A stretch of DNA of 64,000 nucleotides from Marinibium conchae. GTDB taxonomy: Bacteria; Pseudomonadota; Gammaproteobacteria; Enterobacterales; Alteromonadaceae. Below the pieces are notes generated by a model, which searched no databases, was not told where the DNA came from, and saw only the letters and a program-made list of their open reading frames with translations. Below are positions 34,645-44,121 of the stretch, piece by piece. Both the position numbers and the translations under genes were made by a program. The stretch spans positions 62,001 through 126,000 of the forward strand of contig NZ_JADNRN010000003.1 of assembly GCF_015595035.1 (NCBI RefSeq), in the 5' to 3' direction. How positions within the stretch are numbered: the first letter of the stretch is position 1; every line of letters starts with the position of its first letter.

Positions 34645-35766
34645 ATGGCAAAAGTACTAAGTGGCGCAGGTTTACGCGGGCAAGTGGCAGGAAAAACCGC
34701 ATTATCAACCGTTGGGCAATCTGGCTCAGGCTTAACCTATCGAGGTTATGATGTAAAAGATTTAGCAGAAAAATGTCAATTTGAAGAAGTCGCCTACCTT
34801 ATTCTAAAAGGAAAACTACCGACTCAAACCGAGCTCGACGAATACAAAGCCTTGCTGAAGGGCATGCGCGACTTGCCGCAAGCACTCAAAGAAGTATTGG
34901 AGCGTATACCAGCCAATGCCCACCCAATGGATGTGCTACGCACTGGTTGCTCAATGCTGGGAAATCTCGAAATGGAAGACGATTTTTCTCAACAGGATAA
35001 AATCAGCGACAGGATGCTAGCGTGCTTCCCTAGCATAATTTGTTATTGGTATCGCTTTTCTCATGATGGCATAAGAGTTGACGTAGCAACCGACGATGAC
35101 TCTATCGGCGCACACTTTTTACATATGCTACACGGCAAAAAACCAAACGAATTACATGAACAAGTCATGCACGTTTCACTTATCTTATATGCCGAGCACG
35201 AGTTTAACGCCTCGACCTTTACAGCCCGCGTATGTGCCTCAACATTATCCGATATGCACTCATGCATAACAGGTGCGATAGGCTCGTTAAGAGGCCCTCT
35301 TCATGGCGGTGCAAACGAAGCTGCCATGGAAATGATCGAAGGCTTCACTTCAGCCGAGCATGCTGAAGCAGAAATGATGGGCAAACTCGCACGTAAAGAA
35401 AAGATCATGGGCTTTGGTCATGCTATTTATTCTGAGTCAGATCCTCGTAACGAGATCATCAAAGCGTGGTCGGAGAAGCTAGCAAATGAAGTGGGCGATA
35501 CGGTACTTTACCCTGTATCAGTGCGTTGCGAAGAGGTGATGAAACGCGAAAAAGGCTTATTTTGTAACGCTGATTTTTTCCATGCTTCAGCCTACAACTT
35601 CATGAATATACCGACCAAATTATTTACACCTATCTTCGTAATGTCACGTCTTACTGGTTGGGCAGCACATGTTATGGAGCAGCGAGCAGATAACCGAATT
35701 ATCCGCCCGTCTGCAGATTACACTGGCGAAGCGCTTCGCCCTGTTCCCCTCATCAGCGAGCGATAA
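34645..35766 (+). CDS. prpC: PrpC, 2-methylcitrate synthase
   Basis: Condenses propionyl-CoA with oxaloacetate. The 373-residue citrate-synthase fold protein starts LSGAGLRGQVAGKTA as in other PrpC enzymes, has TYRGYDVKDLAEKC, the His-bearing LHGGANEAAMEM and MGFGHAIY motifs, and the catalytic Asp in CNADFFHASAYNFM. It is shorter than housekeeping GltA and lacks its N-terminal zinc-type extension. AGGAG precedes the ATG. Confidence 0.97.
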   Translation: MAKVLSGAGLRGQVAGKTALSTVGQSGSGLTYRGYDVKDLAEKCQFEEVAYLILKGKLPTQTELDEYKALLKGMRDLPQALKEVLERIPANAHPMDVLRTGCSMLGNLEMEDDFSQQDKISDRMLACFPSIICYWYRFSHDGIRVDVATDDDSIGAHFLHMLHGKKPNELHEQVMHVSLILYAEHEFNASTFTARVCASTLSDMHSCITGAIGSLRGPLHGGANEAAMEMIEGFTSAEHAEAEMMGKLARKEKIMGFGHAIYSESDPRNEIIKAWSEKLANEVGDTVLYPVSVRCEEVMKREKGLFCNADFFHASAYNFMNIPTKLFTPIFVMSRLTGWAAHVMEQRADNRIIRPSADYTGEALRPVPLISER

Positions 35767-35788
35767 ACTAGCACAGAAGAGTACGACT

Positions 35789-38389
35789 ATGAATTATGAA
35801 TACAGAAAGCCGCTGCCCGGCACTGCGCTAGACTTCTTCGATACTCGCGAAGCGGTAAATAATATAGCGCCGGGGGCCTATGAAAAGTTACCCTACACGT
35901 CGCGTGTATTGGCTGAAAATTTGGTTCGCAAATGTGCGCCTGAGAAGCTAAACGCCAGCTTGTCGCAAATTATCGAGGGCAAGCGTGATCTCGATTTTCC
36001 GTGGTATCCAGCACGGGTGGTTTGCCACGATATTTTAGGGCAGACCGCCTTAGTTGACTTAGCGGGTTTGCGAGATGCTATTGCGGCCAAAGGCGGCGAT
36101 CCAGCACAAGTGAACCCGGTAGTGCCGACCCAGTTAGTTGTTGATCACTCGTTGGCAGTGGAACACGGCGGCTATGACAAAGATGCTTTTGCAAAAAATC
36201 GCGCAATAGAGGACCGTCGTAACGAAGACCGCTTCCATTTTATCAATTGGACCAAAAGCGCATTTAAGAATGTTGATGTGATTCCTCAGGGCAATGGTAT
36301 TTTGCATCAGATAAACTTGGAACGCATGTCGCCGGTTGTGCAAACTCGTGATGGCGTCGCCTTTCCAGATACCTTGGTGGGAACTGATAGTCACACCCCC
36401 ATGGTGGATGCACTAGGTGTTATTGCTATAGGCGTTGGTGGCTTAGAAGCCGAAAGTGTGATGCTTGGCCGAGCATCTTACATGCGCCTACCCGATATTA
36501 TTGGCGTGGAAATGACGGGCAAACCTCAGCCTGGTATTACTGCTACTGACATCGTGCTAGCACTTACCGAATATTTGCGGGCACAAAAAGTAGTATCTTC
36601 CTATTTGGAATTTTATGGCGAGGGAACAAAACACCTTACCCTTGGCGATCGCGCTACCATTTCAAACATGACCCCAGAATACGGCGCCACCGCAGCCATG
36701 TTCTATATTGACCAGCAAACCATTGATTATCTTACATTGACAGGCCGCGAAGATGAGCAAGTAAAACTGGTTGAGCACTATGCCAAACACACTGGTTTGT
36801 GGGCTGACGACTTGGCAAATGCTGAATATGAAAGACGCCTAAGCTTTGATCTTTCTTCGGTTGGACGCAACATCGCAGGGCCTTCTAATCCACATAGCCG
36901 AGTTTCAACGGCTGATCTTGCGAGTAAAGGTATTAGTGGCGTTGTTGAAAATGAAGCAGGTAAAATGCCTGATGGCGCCGTTATCATCGCAGCGATTACT
37001 AGTTGCACGAACACAAGCAATCCACGTAATATGATTGCAGCAGGCTTAATTGCTCGCAATGCCAATAAACTCGGATTAGTGCGTAAACCTTGGGTGAAAA
37101 GTTCATTAGCACCTGGTTCGAAAGCCGTACAACTATATTTGGAAGAAGCGGGCTTGTTGCCTGAGCTGGAAAACCTCGGTTTTGGTATCGTTGCTTTTGC
37201 CTGTACTTCCTGTAACGGTATGAGCGGAGCACTCGACCCGCTGATAGAAAAAGAAATTAAAGAGCGTGAGCTTTATTCAACAGCAGTCTTGTCTGGTAAC
37301 CGTAACTTTGACGGTCGTATTCACCCACACGCAAATCAAGCCTTTTTAGCAAGCCCTCCTTTGGTTGTTGCCTATGCGATTGCTGGCACTATTCGTTTCG
37401 ACATAGAAAAGGATGTATTGGGCAGAGATGCTAAAGGCAACGAAATTCGTCTTAAGGATATCTGGCCTAGTGACGAAGAAATCGATGCGGTCGTAAAGCA
37501 AAGTGTGAAACCAGAACAGTTCCGCAAGGTCTACAATCCGATGTTCGACTTAAGCGTCGATTATGGTGCAGCAGACAAAGCACAAACACCGCCCTTATAC
37601 GACTGGCGCGAAATGAGTACTTACATTCGCAGGCCACCCTACTGGGAAGGTGCTTTGGCTGGCGAACGCAGCATGAGCGGAATGAAGGCCTTGGCTGTAC
37701 TCGGTGACAACATCACAACTGATCACCTATCACCCTCAAATGCGATTCAAATGAATAGTGCTGCAGGTGAATATTTACATAAAATGGGCTTACCCGAAGA
37801 AGACTTTAATTCCTACGCCACTCATCGCGGTGACCATCTCACCGCGCAACGCGCCACTTTTGCCAACCCTCGTTTAAAAAACGAAATGGCCATAGTAGAT
37901 GGTGAGCTTCAAGAGGGTTCACTTGCGAGGCTAGAGCCAGAAGGGCAAGTAGTCAGAATGTGGGAAGCGATTGAAACCTATATGCAGCGTAAACAGCCAT
38001 TAATAATCATAGCTGGTGCCGATTATGGACAAGGTTCATCACGTGATTGGGCTGCAAAGGGTGTTCGACTTGCAGGCGTTGAAGTGATTGCCGCAGAAGG
38101 ATTTGAGCGCATACACCGAACTAACCTTATCGGAATGGGCGTGCTTCCACTTGAATTTGAAGCAGGTACTACGCGCAAAACACTAGCCATTGATGGCACA
38201 GAAGACTTTAGCATTGAAGGCGAACGTAGCCCTGGTGCAAAGCTTAACTTAGTGATTACTCGGAAAAACGCTGAAGTAGTAAAAGTACCGATGAAATGCC
38301 GCTTGGATACTGCAGAAGAAGTGTCAATATATGAGGCTGGCGGGGTATTGCAGCGGTTCGCTCAAGACTTCTTAGAAGCCACTGCGTAA
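35789..38389 (+). CDS. acnD: AcnD, Fe-S-dependent 2-methylcitrate dehydratase
   Basis: Aconitase-family enzyme (866 residues) that dehydrates 2-methylcitrate and works with PrpF in place of PrpD. The frame extends upstream into prpC (35669), but the ATG at 35789 gives the normal start NYEYRKPLPG. Visible are the Fe-S cysteines in SCTNTSNP and FACTSCNGMSG, the GTDSHTPMVDALGV segment, NRNFDGRIHP, and the C-terminal swivel domain with DYGQGSSRDWAAKG. It lies 22 bp after prpC and 9 bp before prpF. Confidence 0.96.
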   Translation: MNYEYRKPLPGTALDFFDTREAVNNIAPGAYEKLPYTSRVLAENLVRKCAPEKLNASLSQIIEGKRDLDFPWYPARVVCHDILGQTALVDLAGLRDAIAAKGGDPAQVNPVVPTQLVVDHSLAVEHGGYDKDAFAKNRAIEDRRNEDRFHFINWTKSAFKNVDVIPQGNGILHQINLERMSPVVQTRDGVAFPDTLVGTDSHTPMVDALGVIAIGVGGLEAESVMLGRASYMRLPDIIGVEMTGKPQPGITATDIVLALTEYLRAQKVVSSYLEFYGEGTKHLTLGDRATISNMTPEYGATAAMFYIDQQTIDYLTLTGREDEQVKLVEHYAKHTGLWADDLANAEYERRLSFDLSSVGRNIAGPSNPHSRVSTADLASKGISGVVENEAGKMPDGAVIIAAITSCTNTSNPRNMIAAGLIARNANKLGLVRKPWVKSSLAPGSKAVQLYLEEAGLLPELENLGFGIVAFACTSCNGMSGALDPLIEKEIKERELYSTAVLSGNRNFDGRIHPHANQAFLASPPLVVAYAIAGTIRFDIEKDVLGRDAKGNEIRLKDIWPSDEEIDAVVKQSVKPEQFRKVYNPMFDLSVDYGAADKAQTPPLYDWREMSTYIRRPPYWEGALAGERSMSGMKALAVLGDNITTDHLSPSNAIQMNSAAGEYLHKMGLPEEDFNSYATHRGDHLTAQRATFANPRLKNEMAIVDGELQEGSLARLEPEGQVVRMWEAIETYMQRKQPLIIIAGADYGQGSSRDWAAKGVRLAGVEVIAAEGFERIHRTNLIGMGVLPLEFEAGTTRKTLAIDGTEDFSIEGERSPGAKLNLVITRKNAEVVKVPMKCRLDTAEEVSIYEAGGVLQRFAQDFLEATA

Positions 38390-38398
38390 GGATGAAGC

Positions 38399-39646
38399 GT
38401 GACTAAATCTCAAACAAAAATACAAACACGCGAGGCCGAGACAGTAGTTAAGCATGCTCCTCAAATGAAGATCGCTGCTACTTATATGCGCGGTGGCACA
38501 AGTAAGGGGGTGTTTTTTAAGGTAGATGATTTGCCCAAAAAAGCACAGGTTCCTGGAGAATACCGCGATGCTCTTTTGCTTCGCGTGATAGGTAGTCCGG
38601 ATCCTTATGCTAAACATACAGATGGCATGGGTGGGGCGACATCAAGTACGAGTAAAACCGTTTTGCTTAGTAGAAGTCAGAAAGCAGACCATGACGTTGA
38701 CTACCTGTTTGGCCAAGTCAGTATTGATAAACCTGTTATTGATTGGTCGGGTAATTGTGGGAACCTGACTGCTGCCGTTGGTTCGTTTGCGATTAGCAAT
38801 GGCTTAGTTGATACCCAAAAGCTTCCTTCCGACGGCATTGCGAGCGTAAGAATATGGCAAGCTAATATCCAAAAAACCATTATTGCAAAAGTACCTATGT
38901 GTGATGGTGAAGTACAAGAAACCGGCGACTTTGAGCTTGACGGCGTGACTTTTCCGGCGGCCGAAGTCAAGGTTGAGTTTGTTGACCCAGCGGATGCTGA
39001 TGGTGCCATGTTCCCAACTGGGAATCTGATAGATACTTTGGAAGTGCCAAATATTGGTAGCTTTAATGCCACTATGATCAATGCTGGCATTCCGACGATA
39101 TTTTTAAACGCCGAGGAACTGGGATATAGCGGCTGTGAGCTGCAAGATGATATTAATGCCGACCAAGAAGCACTTACCAAATTTGAGACTATTCGAGCCT
39201 ACGGCGCCGTAAAAATGGGCTTAATTAACGACATAGGTGAAGCGCTTGCGCGTCAACATACCCCTAAAGTTGCTTTTGTCGGAAAAGCCCAAAGCTATAT
39301 ATCTAGTAGTGGTAAAGAAATTTCAGCCAAAGACATTGACCTAAATGTGAGAGCACTTTCTATGGGTAAGCTTCACCATGCGATGATGGGCACTGCAGCA
39401 GTGGCGATTGGCACCGCTGCGGCAATACCGGGTACGCTCGTGAGTAATGCGGCAAATAGTTCCAGTAATCCCAACAAGGAGGATGCTAGCATCACTTTCG
39501 GCCACCCATCAGGAAGCTTGAAAGTAGGCGCGAAAGCCTCTCAAAATGGTGATACCACAAGTGACTGGCAAGTGAATACGGTGAGCATGAGTCGCAGTGC
39601 TAGGGTGTTAATGGAAGGCTTTGTACGCGTAAACTTTAGCGCTTGA
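38399..39646 (+). CDS. prpF: PrpF, methylaconitate isomerase / AcnD accessory protein
   Basis: DapF-fold isomerase that converts the AcnD product trans-2-methylaconitate to the cis form. The 415-residue protein has ATYMRGGTSKGVFF near the N-terminus, DGMGGATSSTSKT, DWSGNCGNLTAAVG, and the C-terminal ITFGHPSGSL motif. The start is GTG at 38399 with AAGGA eight bases upstream. Its presence beside acnD confirms the AcnD/PrpF variant of the cycle. Confidence 0.95.
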   Translation: MTKSQTKIQTREAETVVKHAPQMKIAATYMRGGTSKGVFFKVDDLPKKAQVPGEYRDALLLRVIGSPDPYAKHTDGMGGATSSTSKTVLLSRSQKADHDVDYLFGQVSIDKPVIDWSGNCGNLTAAVGSFAISNGLVDTQKLPSDGIASVRIWQANIQKTIIAKVPMCDGEVQETGDFELDGVTFPAAEVKVEFVDPADADGAMFPTGNLIDTLEVPNIGSFNATMINAGIPTIFLNAEELGYSGCELQDDINADQEALTKFETIRAYGAVKMGLINDIGEALARQHTPKVAFVGKAQSYISSSGKEISAKDIDLNVRALSMGKLHHAMMGTAAVAIGTAAAIPGTLVSNAANSSSNPNKEDASITFGHPSGSLKVGAKASQNGDTTSDWQVNTVSMSRSARVLMEGFVRVNFSA

Positions 39647-39725
39647 AAGAAAAACTGCCCTAAATTGTTCTTATAGCTTACAGTAACTGTATAGATAATA
39701 AATTTAATACGATAAGGAAGTAGCA

Positions 39726-40586
39726 ATGGCAGACCCAACATACACACCACCTAAAATATGGACATGGGATTCACAGAGCGGCGGTAAATTTGCCAACATC
39801 AATCGCCCAATTGCTGGGCCAACCTCAGAGAAAGACCTACCTGTTGGCAAACACCCGCTGCAACTTTATTCCTTAGCGACCCCCAATGGTGCAAAAGTCA
39901 CCATCATGCTAGAGGAGCTCCTTGCTGCAGGTTTCAGCGAGGCAGAATACGATGCTTATCTGGTGAATATCATGGAAGGCGAGCAGTTTACAACGGGCTT
40001 TGTTAGCGCTAATCCAAATTCAAAAATACCAGCATTGGTCGATCACAGCACAGCCACGCCTACTCGCGTATTTGAGTCGGGATCGATATTACTTTATCTC
40101 GCCGATAAATTTGACGCCTTTTTATCGAAAGATCCCATACAGAGAGCTGAAACAATGTCTTGGCTATTTTGGCAGATGGGTTCTACACCAATGTTAGGCG
40201 GTGGCTTTGGTCACTTTTATGCTTATGCGCCAGAGAAGTATCAATACCCCATCGACCGCTATGCCATGGAAGTGAAGCGTCAAATGGACGTATTAGACCG
40301 CCAGTTGGCCGACAAGGAATTTATCAGTGGTGATGAATACACTATCGCCGATATGGCCATCTTCCCTTGGTATGGTGGTTTAGCGCTCGGTAAGTTGTAT
40401 GAAGCGGGTGAATTCTTGCAAGTTGAAGAATATAAAAATGTACAACGTTGGACTAAGGCCATTGATGCACGCACGCCAGTGAAACGCGGTAAAATGGTAA
40501 ACCGCACTTGGGGAGAGCCAAGCGGCCAGCTTCACGAGCGTCACGATGCAGCAGACTTTGACACCCAAACCGAAGACAAAAAGTAG
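39726..40586 (+). CDS. yghU: YghU-type (nu-class) glutathione S-transferase
   Basis: Disulfide-bond reductase related to E. coli YghU, 286 residues. It has the long N-terminal extension TYTPPKIWTWD, the thioredoxin-fold segment LYSLATPNGAKVTIMLEEL, NPNSKIPAL, ESGSILLYLADKF and the helical domain QMGSTPMLGGGFGHFYAYAPEK, and GDEYTIADMAIFPWY. AAGGAAG precedes the ATG, 79 bp after prpF; it probably has its own promoter. It converges on dnaB without a clear terminator between them. Confidence 0.95.
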   Translation: MADPTYTPPKIWTWDSQSGGKFANINRPIAGPTSEKDLPVGKHPLQLYSLATPNGAKVTIMLEELLAAGFSEAEYDAYLVNIMEGEQFTTGFVSANPNSKIPALVDHSTATPTRVFESGSILLYLADKFDAFLSKDPIQRAETMSWLFWQMGSTPMLGGGFGHFYAYAPEKYQYPIDRYAMEVKRQMDVLDRQLADKEFISGDEYTIADMAIFPWYGGLALGKLYEAGEFLQVEEYKNVQRWTKAIDARTPVKRGKMVNRTWGEPSGQLHERHDAADFDTQTEDKK

Positions 40587-40652
40587 CCACATAAAGCAGG
40601 GGTGTTGTTGCGATATAATAGCGAAGCTACGCTTGCAAAAACCTAGTTTCGA

Positions 40653-42083
40653 CTAATATTCATCATCGAAGGCTGGGCCGGCATAGTTGTCAAAACGCGA
40701 GAATTGCCCCTGAAAGGTCAATCTGCTTGTACCTATCGGCCCGTTTCTTTGTTTTCCAATGATAATTTCAGCGATGCCTTTTAATTCCGAGGCCTCGTTA
40801 TATACTTCGTCGCGATAGATGAACATTATTAAGTCGGCATCTTGCTCGATTGAACCTGATTCACGGAGATCGGAGTTTATAGGGCGTTTATCTGCTCGCT
40901 GCTCCAAGGTTCGATTCAATTGCGATAAGGCAACCACTGGCACTTCAAGCTCCTTAGCTAAGGCTTTGAGTGACCGTGAGATCTCTGCAATTTCTAGCGT
41001 GCGATTTTCACTTAAGGACGGCACTCGCATAAGTTGAAGATAATCGACCATTATCAATGATATACCGCCCTTGTCTCGCGCTATTTTTCTTGCTCTAGTT
41101 CTAAGCTCCATGGGTGTTAAGCCAGAGGAGTCATCGATAAATAGATTGTCTTTTTCCTTTAGGGTTTTAATCGTACCAGACATTCTTGCCCATTCTTCAT
41201 CGTCAAGCTGAGCAGTACGTATGTTGGTTTGATTTACTCGACTCAAAGAAGCTAACATTCTCATCATTATCTGTTCAGCAGGCATCTCCAAACTAAACAC
41301 AAGTACAGGTTTGTCTTGGAGCATCATCGCGTTTTCACACAAGTTCATCGCAAAGGTTGTTTTACCCATAGACGGACGAGCCGCAACAATGATTAAATCT
41401 GAACGCTGTAAGCCACTTGTTTTACTATCTAAGTCAGAATAACCAGTTGATACACCGGTAATTTCTTGGCCTTGTTTTACGAGTTCGTCGAGTCTGTTGA
41501 CCGTCTTCGTTAAGACTGCGGTAACATCTTTAGGGCCTTCATTTTCGCCTGTTCGTTTTTCGGCGATCTCAAAAACCTTGGATTCAGCTAAATCAAGAAT
41601 ATCGGAACTGTCGCGCCCCTCTGGATTATAGCCAATATCCGCAATATCATGGGCAACGCCAATGAGTTCCCGCACTACCGCTCTTTCTCGGATGACGTTG
41701 GCATACGCAGATACATTGGCTGCGCTTGGCGTGTTTTTCGCTAGTTCAATCAGATATGCAAAGCCACCGGCTTCGTCAAGTAAACCACTTTGTGCAAGGG
41801 TATCCTTCACGGTAACTGTGTCGACTGATTGGTTGTTGCTCAGTAGTTTGATTATTGCTGAAAAAATAAGGCGATGAGAACGGTTGTAGAAATCATTTTC
41901 GACAACAATTTCCGCCACCTTGTCCCACGAGTCTGGGGCTATCATCATACTTCCAAGCACAGACTGTTCAGCTTCAATCGAATGAGGCGGAATCTTTAAC
42001 TGTTCAACTTCATCATTTTGGCCGCCCTTTTTATTGCGACCAGACTGATTATAGCTATCTTGGTTGTAGTCTTGAAAATCCAA
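40653..42083 (-). CDS. dnaB: DnaB, replicative DNA helicase
   Basis: Hexameric helicase at the replication fork, 476 residues. The N-terminal domain begins after a polar tail (IPPHSIEAEQSVLGSMM), followed by a linker helix and the RecA-like C-terminal domain with Walker A ARPSMGKTT, Walker B LIMVDYLQLM, QLNRTLEQRADKRP and the arginine finger region. The start reads TTG at 42083 with no ATG nearby and a weak ribosome binding site, so the exact start is uncertain. It is separated from rplI, its usual neighbour, by 16.7 kb. Confidence 0.96.
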   Translation of the reverse strand: MDFQDYNQDSYNQSGRNKKGGQNDEVEQLKIPPHSIEAEQSVLGSMMIAPDSWDKVAEIVVENDFYNRSHRLIFSAIIKLLSNNQSVDTVTVKDTLAQSGLLDEAGGFAYLIELAKNTPSAANVSAYANVIRERAVVRELIGVAHDIADIGYNPEGRDSSDILDLAESKVFEIAEKRTGENEGPKDVTAVLTKTVNRLDELVKQGQEITGVSTGYSDLDSKTSGLQRSDLIIVAARPSMGKTTFAMNLCENAMMLQDKPVLVFSLEMPAEQIMMRMLASLSRVNQTNIRTAQLDDEEWARMSGTIKTLKEKDNLFIDDSSGLTPMELRTRARKIARDKGGISLIMVDYLQLMRVPSLSENRTLEIAEISRSLKALAKELEVPVVALSQLNRTLEQRADKRPINSDLRESGSIEQDADLIMFIYRDEVYNEASELKGIAEIIIGKQRNGPIGTSRLTFQGQFSRFDNYAGPAFDDEY

Positions 42084-42162
42084 AGTGACTGTCTTTACGT
42101 GTTGAAAATTTGGCTCAGTATTATGCGTTAAAAATTATGTTTTGTCTGCGCAAAAAATGCGT

Positions 42163-43404
42163 TTAATAATAAATCAAGCCGAGTAGTGCGCCAGCAATGA
42201 CAACTAACCAAGGTGGCAACTTCCAAACAGCCAAGGCCAGGTAGGCAAATAAAATTGCAATTATCTGCTTACTGCTGCCGTCGAGTGAGCCCAGTGCTGT
42301 GGTAATAATAGGATCGTAAAGCGCCGCAAGTAAAATACCTACCACACAAGCATTTATGCCAATGAGTGCAGACTTTATTCGCGTATTTGTACGCAGTATT
42401 TTCCAAAACGGTAAGGCTGCATAAACCATAAAAAATGAGGGTAAAAAAATACCGAGTAAGGCTAATAGTGCATTTTTTAGTTCCACTCCAAACAAAAAGG
42501 ATGGATGTTGAGCATGTTCAGCGGGCAAGTTGCTCAAGGCACCTAAGTATGCAGAGAAAGTGAAAACTGGGCCAGGCATAGCTTGCGTTGCACCATAACC
42601 CACAAGAAACGCTTCTTTTTCGATCCACGCGCGCTGAACCGTCTCAACTTCAAGTAAAGGCAATACGACATGACCGCCACCAAACACCATGGCGCCAGTG
42701 CGAAAAAAGGCATCAAACAAGGCGATCCCACTATCTGGGTATAAGTGAGCTAAAAGAGCTAAGGTAATCAAACTAACAACGAACACAGAAAGCCACACAA
42801 AGCCACTTTTGCGTCCTTTTGATATATGATCAAACAAGCTCGACGAAGGATGCTGAGCATCTGAATTAGACTCGCTTTTAAACAGCACAAGACCGACTAA
42901 GGCTGAGCACGCTATCAAAACAATAGGTAGCCATATCAGGTTGAAGTAAAGCAAACTGACAGCACTTACAACGGCAATCGTTTTATGTAATTTGCTAATG
43001 AGAATAGCCCGAGACATGCCCCATAGGGCTTGAACAACGACGGCAACAGTAACGGCTTTGAGACCTAACAATAAACCTGTCGGCACCGACGAGCCTAGAG
43101 AACTATAACTAAGGGCTAAAATCACTAAAATAATGGCTGAAGGCAGAGTAAATGCAGTCCACGCCAGCACTGACCCTAAATAGCCTCCACGCAAATAACC
43201 AATCGCAAGCCCTACTTGGCTGCTAGCGGGGCCGGGTAAAAACTGACATAACGCGACCAACTCAGTATAGTCTTCTTCGCTTAGCCACTTTTTCGCTTCA
43301 ACAAACTCTGCGCGAAAGAAAGCCAAATGAGCCACTGGGCCACCAAACGCAGTAAACCCTAACTTCAAAAAGCTCAAAAATATGTGAAGAGGGCCAACAG
43401 TCAT
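42163..43404 (-). CDS. chrA: ChrA-type chromate transporter
   Basis: CHR-family membrane protein of the long, two-domain type (413 residues). Each half has the family motifs: FLKLGFTAFGGPVAHLAFF with LPGPASSQVGLAIGYLRGG in the first and RTGAMVFGGGHVVLPLLE with AMPGPVFTFSAYLG in the second. It exports or excludes chromate, or a related oxyanion. The start overlaps the stop of the upstream hydrolase gene by 4 bp (ATGA type), so they are translated together. Confidence 0.93.
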   Translation of the reverse strand: MTVGPLHIFLSFLKLGFTAFGGPVAHLAFFRAEFVEAKKWLSEEDYTELVALCQFLPGPASSQVGLAIGYLRGGYLGSVLAWTAFTLPSAIILVILALSYSSLGSSVPTGLLLGLKAVTVAVVVQALWGMSRAILISKLHKTIAVVSAVSLLYFNLIWLPIVLIACSALVGLVLFKSESNSDAQHPSSSLFDHISKGRKSGFVWLSVFVVSLITLALLAHLYPDSGIALFDAFFRTGAMVFGGGHVVLPLLEVETVQRAWIEKEAFLVGYGATQAMPGPVFTFSAYLGALSNLPAEHAQHPSFLFGVELKNALLALLGIFLPSFFMVYAALPFWKILRTNTRIKSALIGINACVVGILLAALYDPIITTALGSLDGSSKQIIAILFAYLALAVWKLPPWLVVIAGALLGLIYY

Positions 43405-44009
43405 TTACTGCGCGACTCCTTAAGCAAAATCTCCTCGATCGTTATACCACTATCATCCAGAGCGGCCGACATCATTGCATAAGGTTTGCCATGGTTCACA
43501 TCCACTTGTACAAAATGATCACTCAAGTCCTTCAAACGAATTCCATACTGGCCACCGGCCATAGCGACAAAGTCGGTAAAGTCTCTTTTTTTGGGCTTTG
43601 CAAAAACACACATAAATTGTTCAAAGTTGGCGTGCTGTTTACCTTGATGCAAACTAAAACGGTGTGAAGGTTTGGTTTTGACTGGGTCAAGAGATGCTAC
43701 CAGCTGCACTCGAATGTTTAAGGCAGGTAAGCTTTGCATAGCAATATCTTTTACTACCGTGCCACCTCGGCTATGACCCACAAGATGTATACGGATATTG
43801 GGCCTGCTTTTGCGTTCATTAACGATGTCGTCGATGATTGCTTTTTTCTCTAAGTATCCAAAATATTTGGTAACCGAATGAGGCCCTTTTTTTGCGTCGA
43901 ACTCGGCTTTCACTAGCCCCATTAAGTGAGTAGGGCCCCATCTGATAAAACCAAAGCGCTCTCTGGTTTTATCGGCCCCCCCTCCAACAAAATAGATAAT
44001 ATTCGACAT
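43401..44009 (-). CDS. Alpha/beta-hydrolase-like protein, coupled to chrA
   Basis: A protein of about 202 residues with an IHLVGHSRGGTVVKDIAM segment, a nucleophile elbow (G-H-S-R-G) of serine hydrolases, preceded by a beta strand. No signal peptide. Possible acid/base residues (Asp in LVASLDPVK, a late His in VDVNHGKPYA) are in suitable order. The frame opens at TTG 44018; I chose ATG 44009, nine bases after AAGAG. The 4-bp overlap with chrA is unusual and suggests a shared condition of expression; substrate unknown. Confidence 0.65.
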   Translation of the reverse strand: MSNIIYFVGGGADKTRERFGFIRWGPTHLMGLVKAEFDAKKGPHSVTKYFGYLEKKAIIDDIVNERKSRPNIRIHLVGHSRGGTVVKDIAMQSLPALNIRVQLVASLDPVKTKPSHRFSLHQGKQHANFEQFMCVFAKPKKRDFTDFVAMAGGQYGIRLKDLSDHFVQVDVNHGKPYAMMSAALDDSGITIEEILLKESRSK

Positions 44010-44121
44010 CGAATCCAACTCTTAACGGTAGGTCGCATATTGCTTAAGTTAAACCTCAACACAAGCTGCGAGTAAACAATGCCGATACTTTAATACCCTC
44101 TAGTTAAAATTCAATGACTAT

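Noticed and set aside
38701-39180. 159-residue antisense frame within prpF
   Set aside because: Shadow of a well-supported gene, Ser/Pro-rich as expected from reverse reading.
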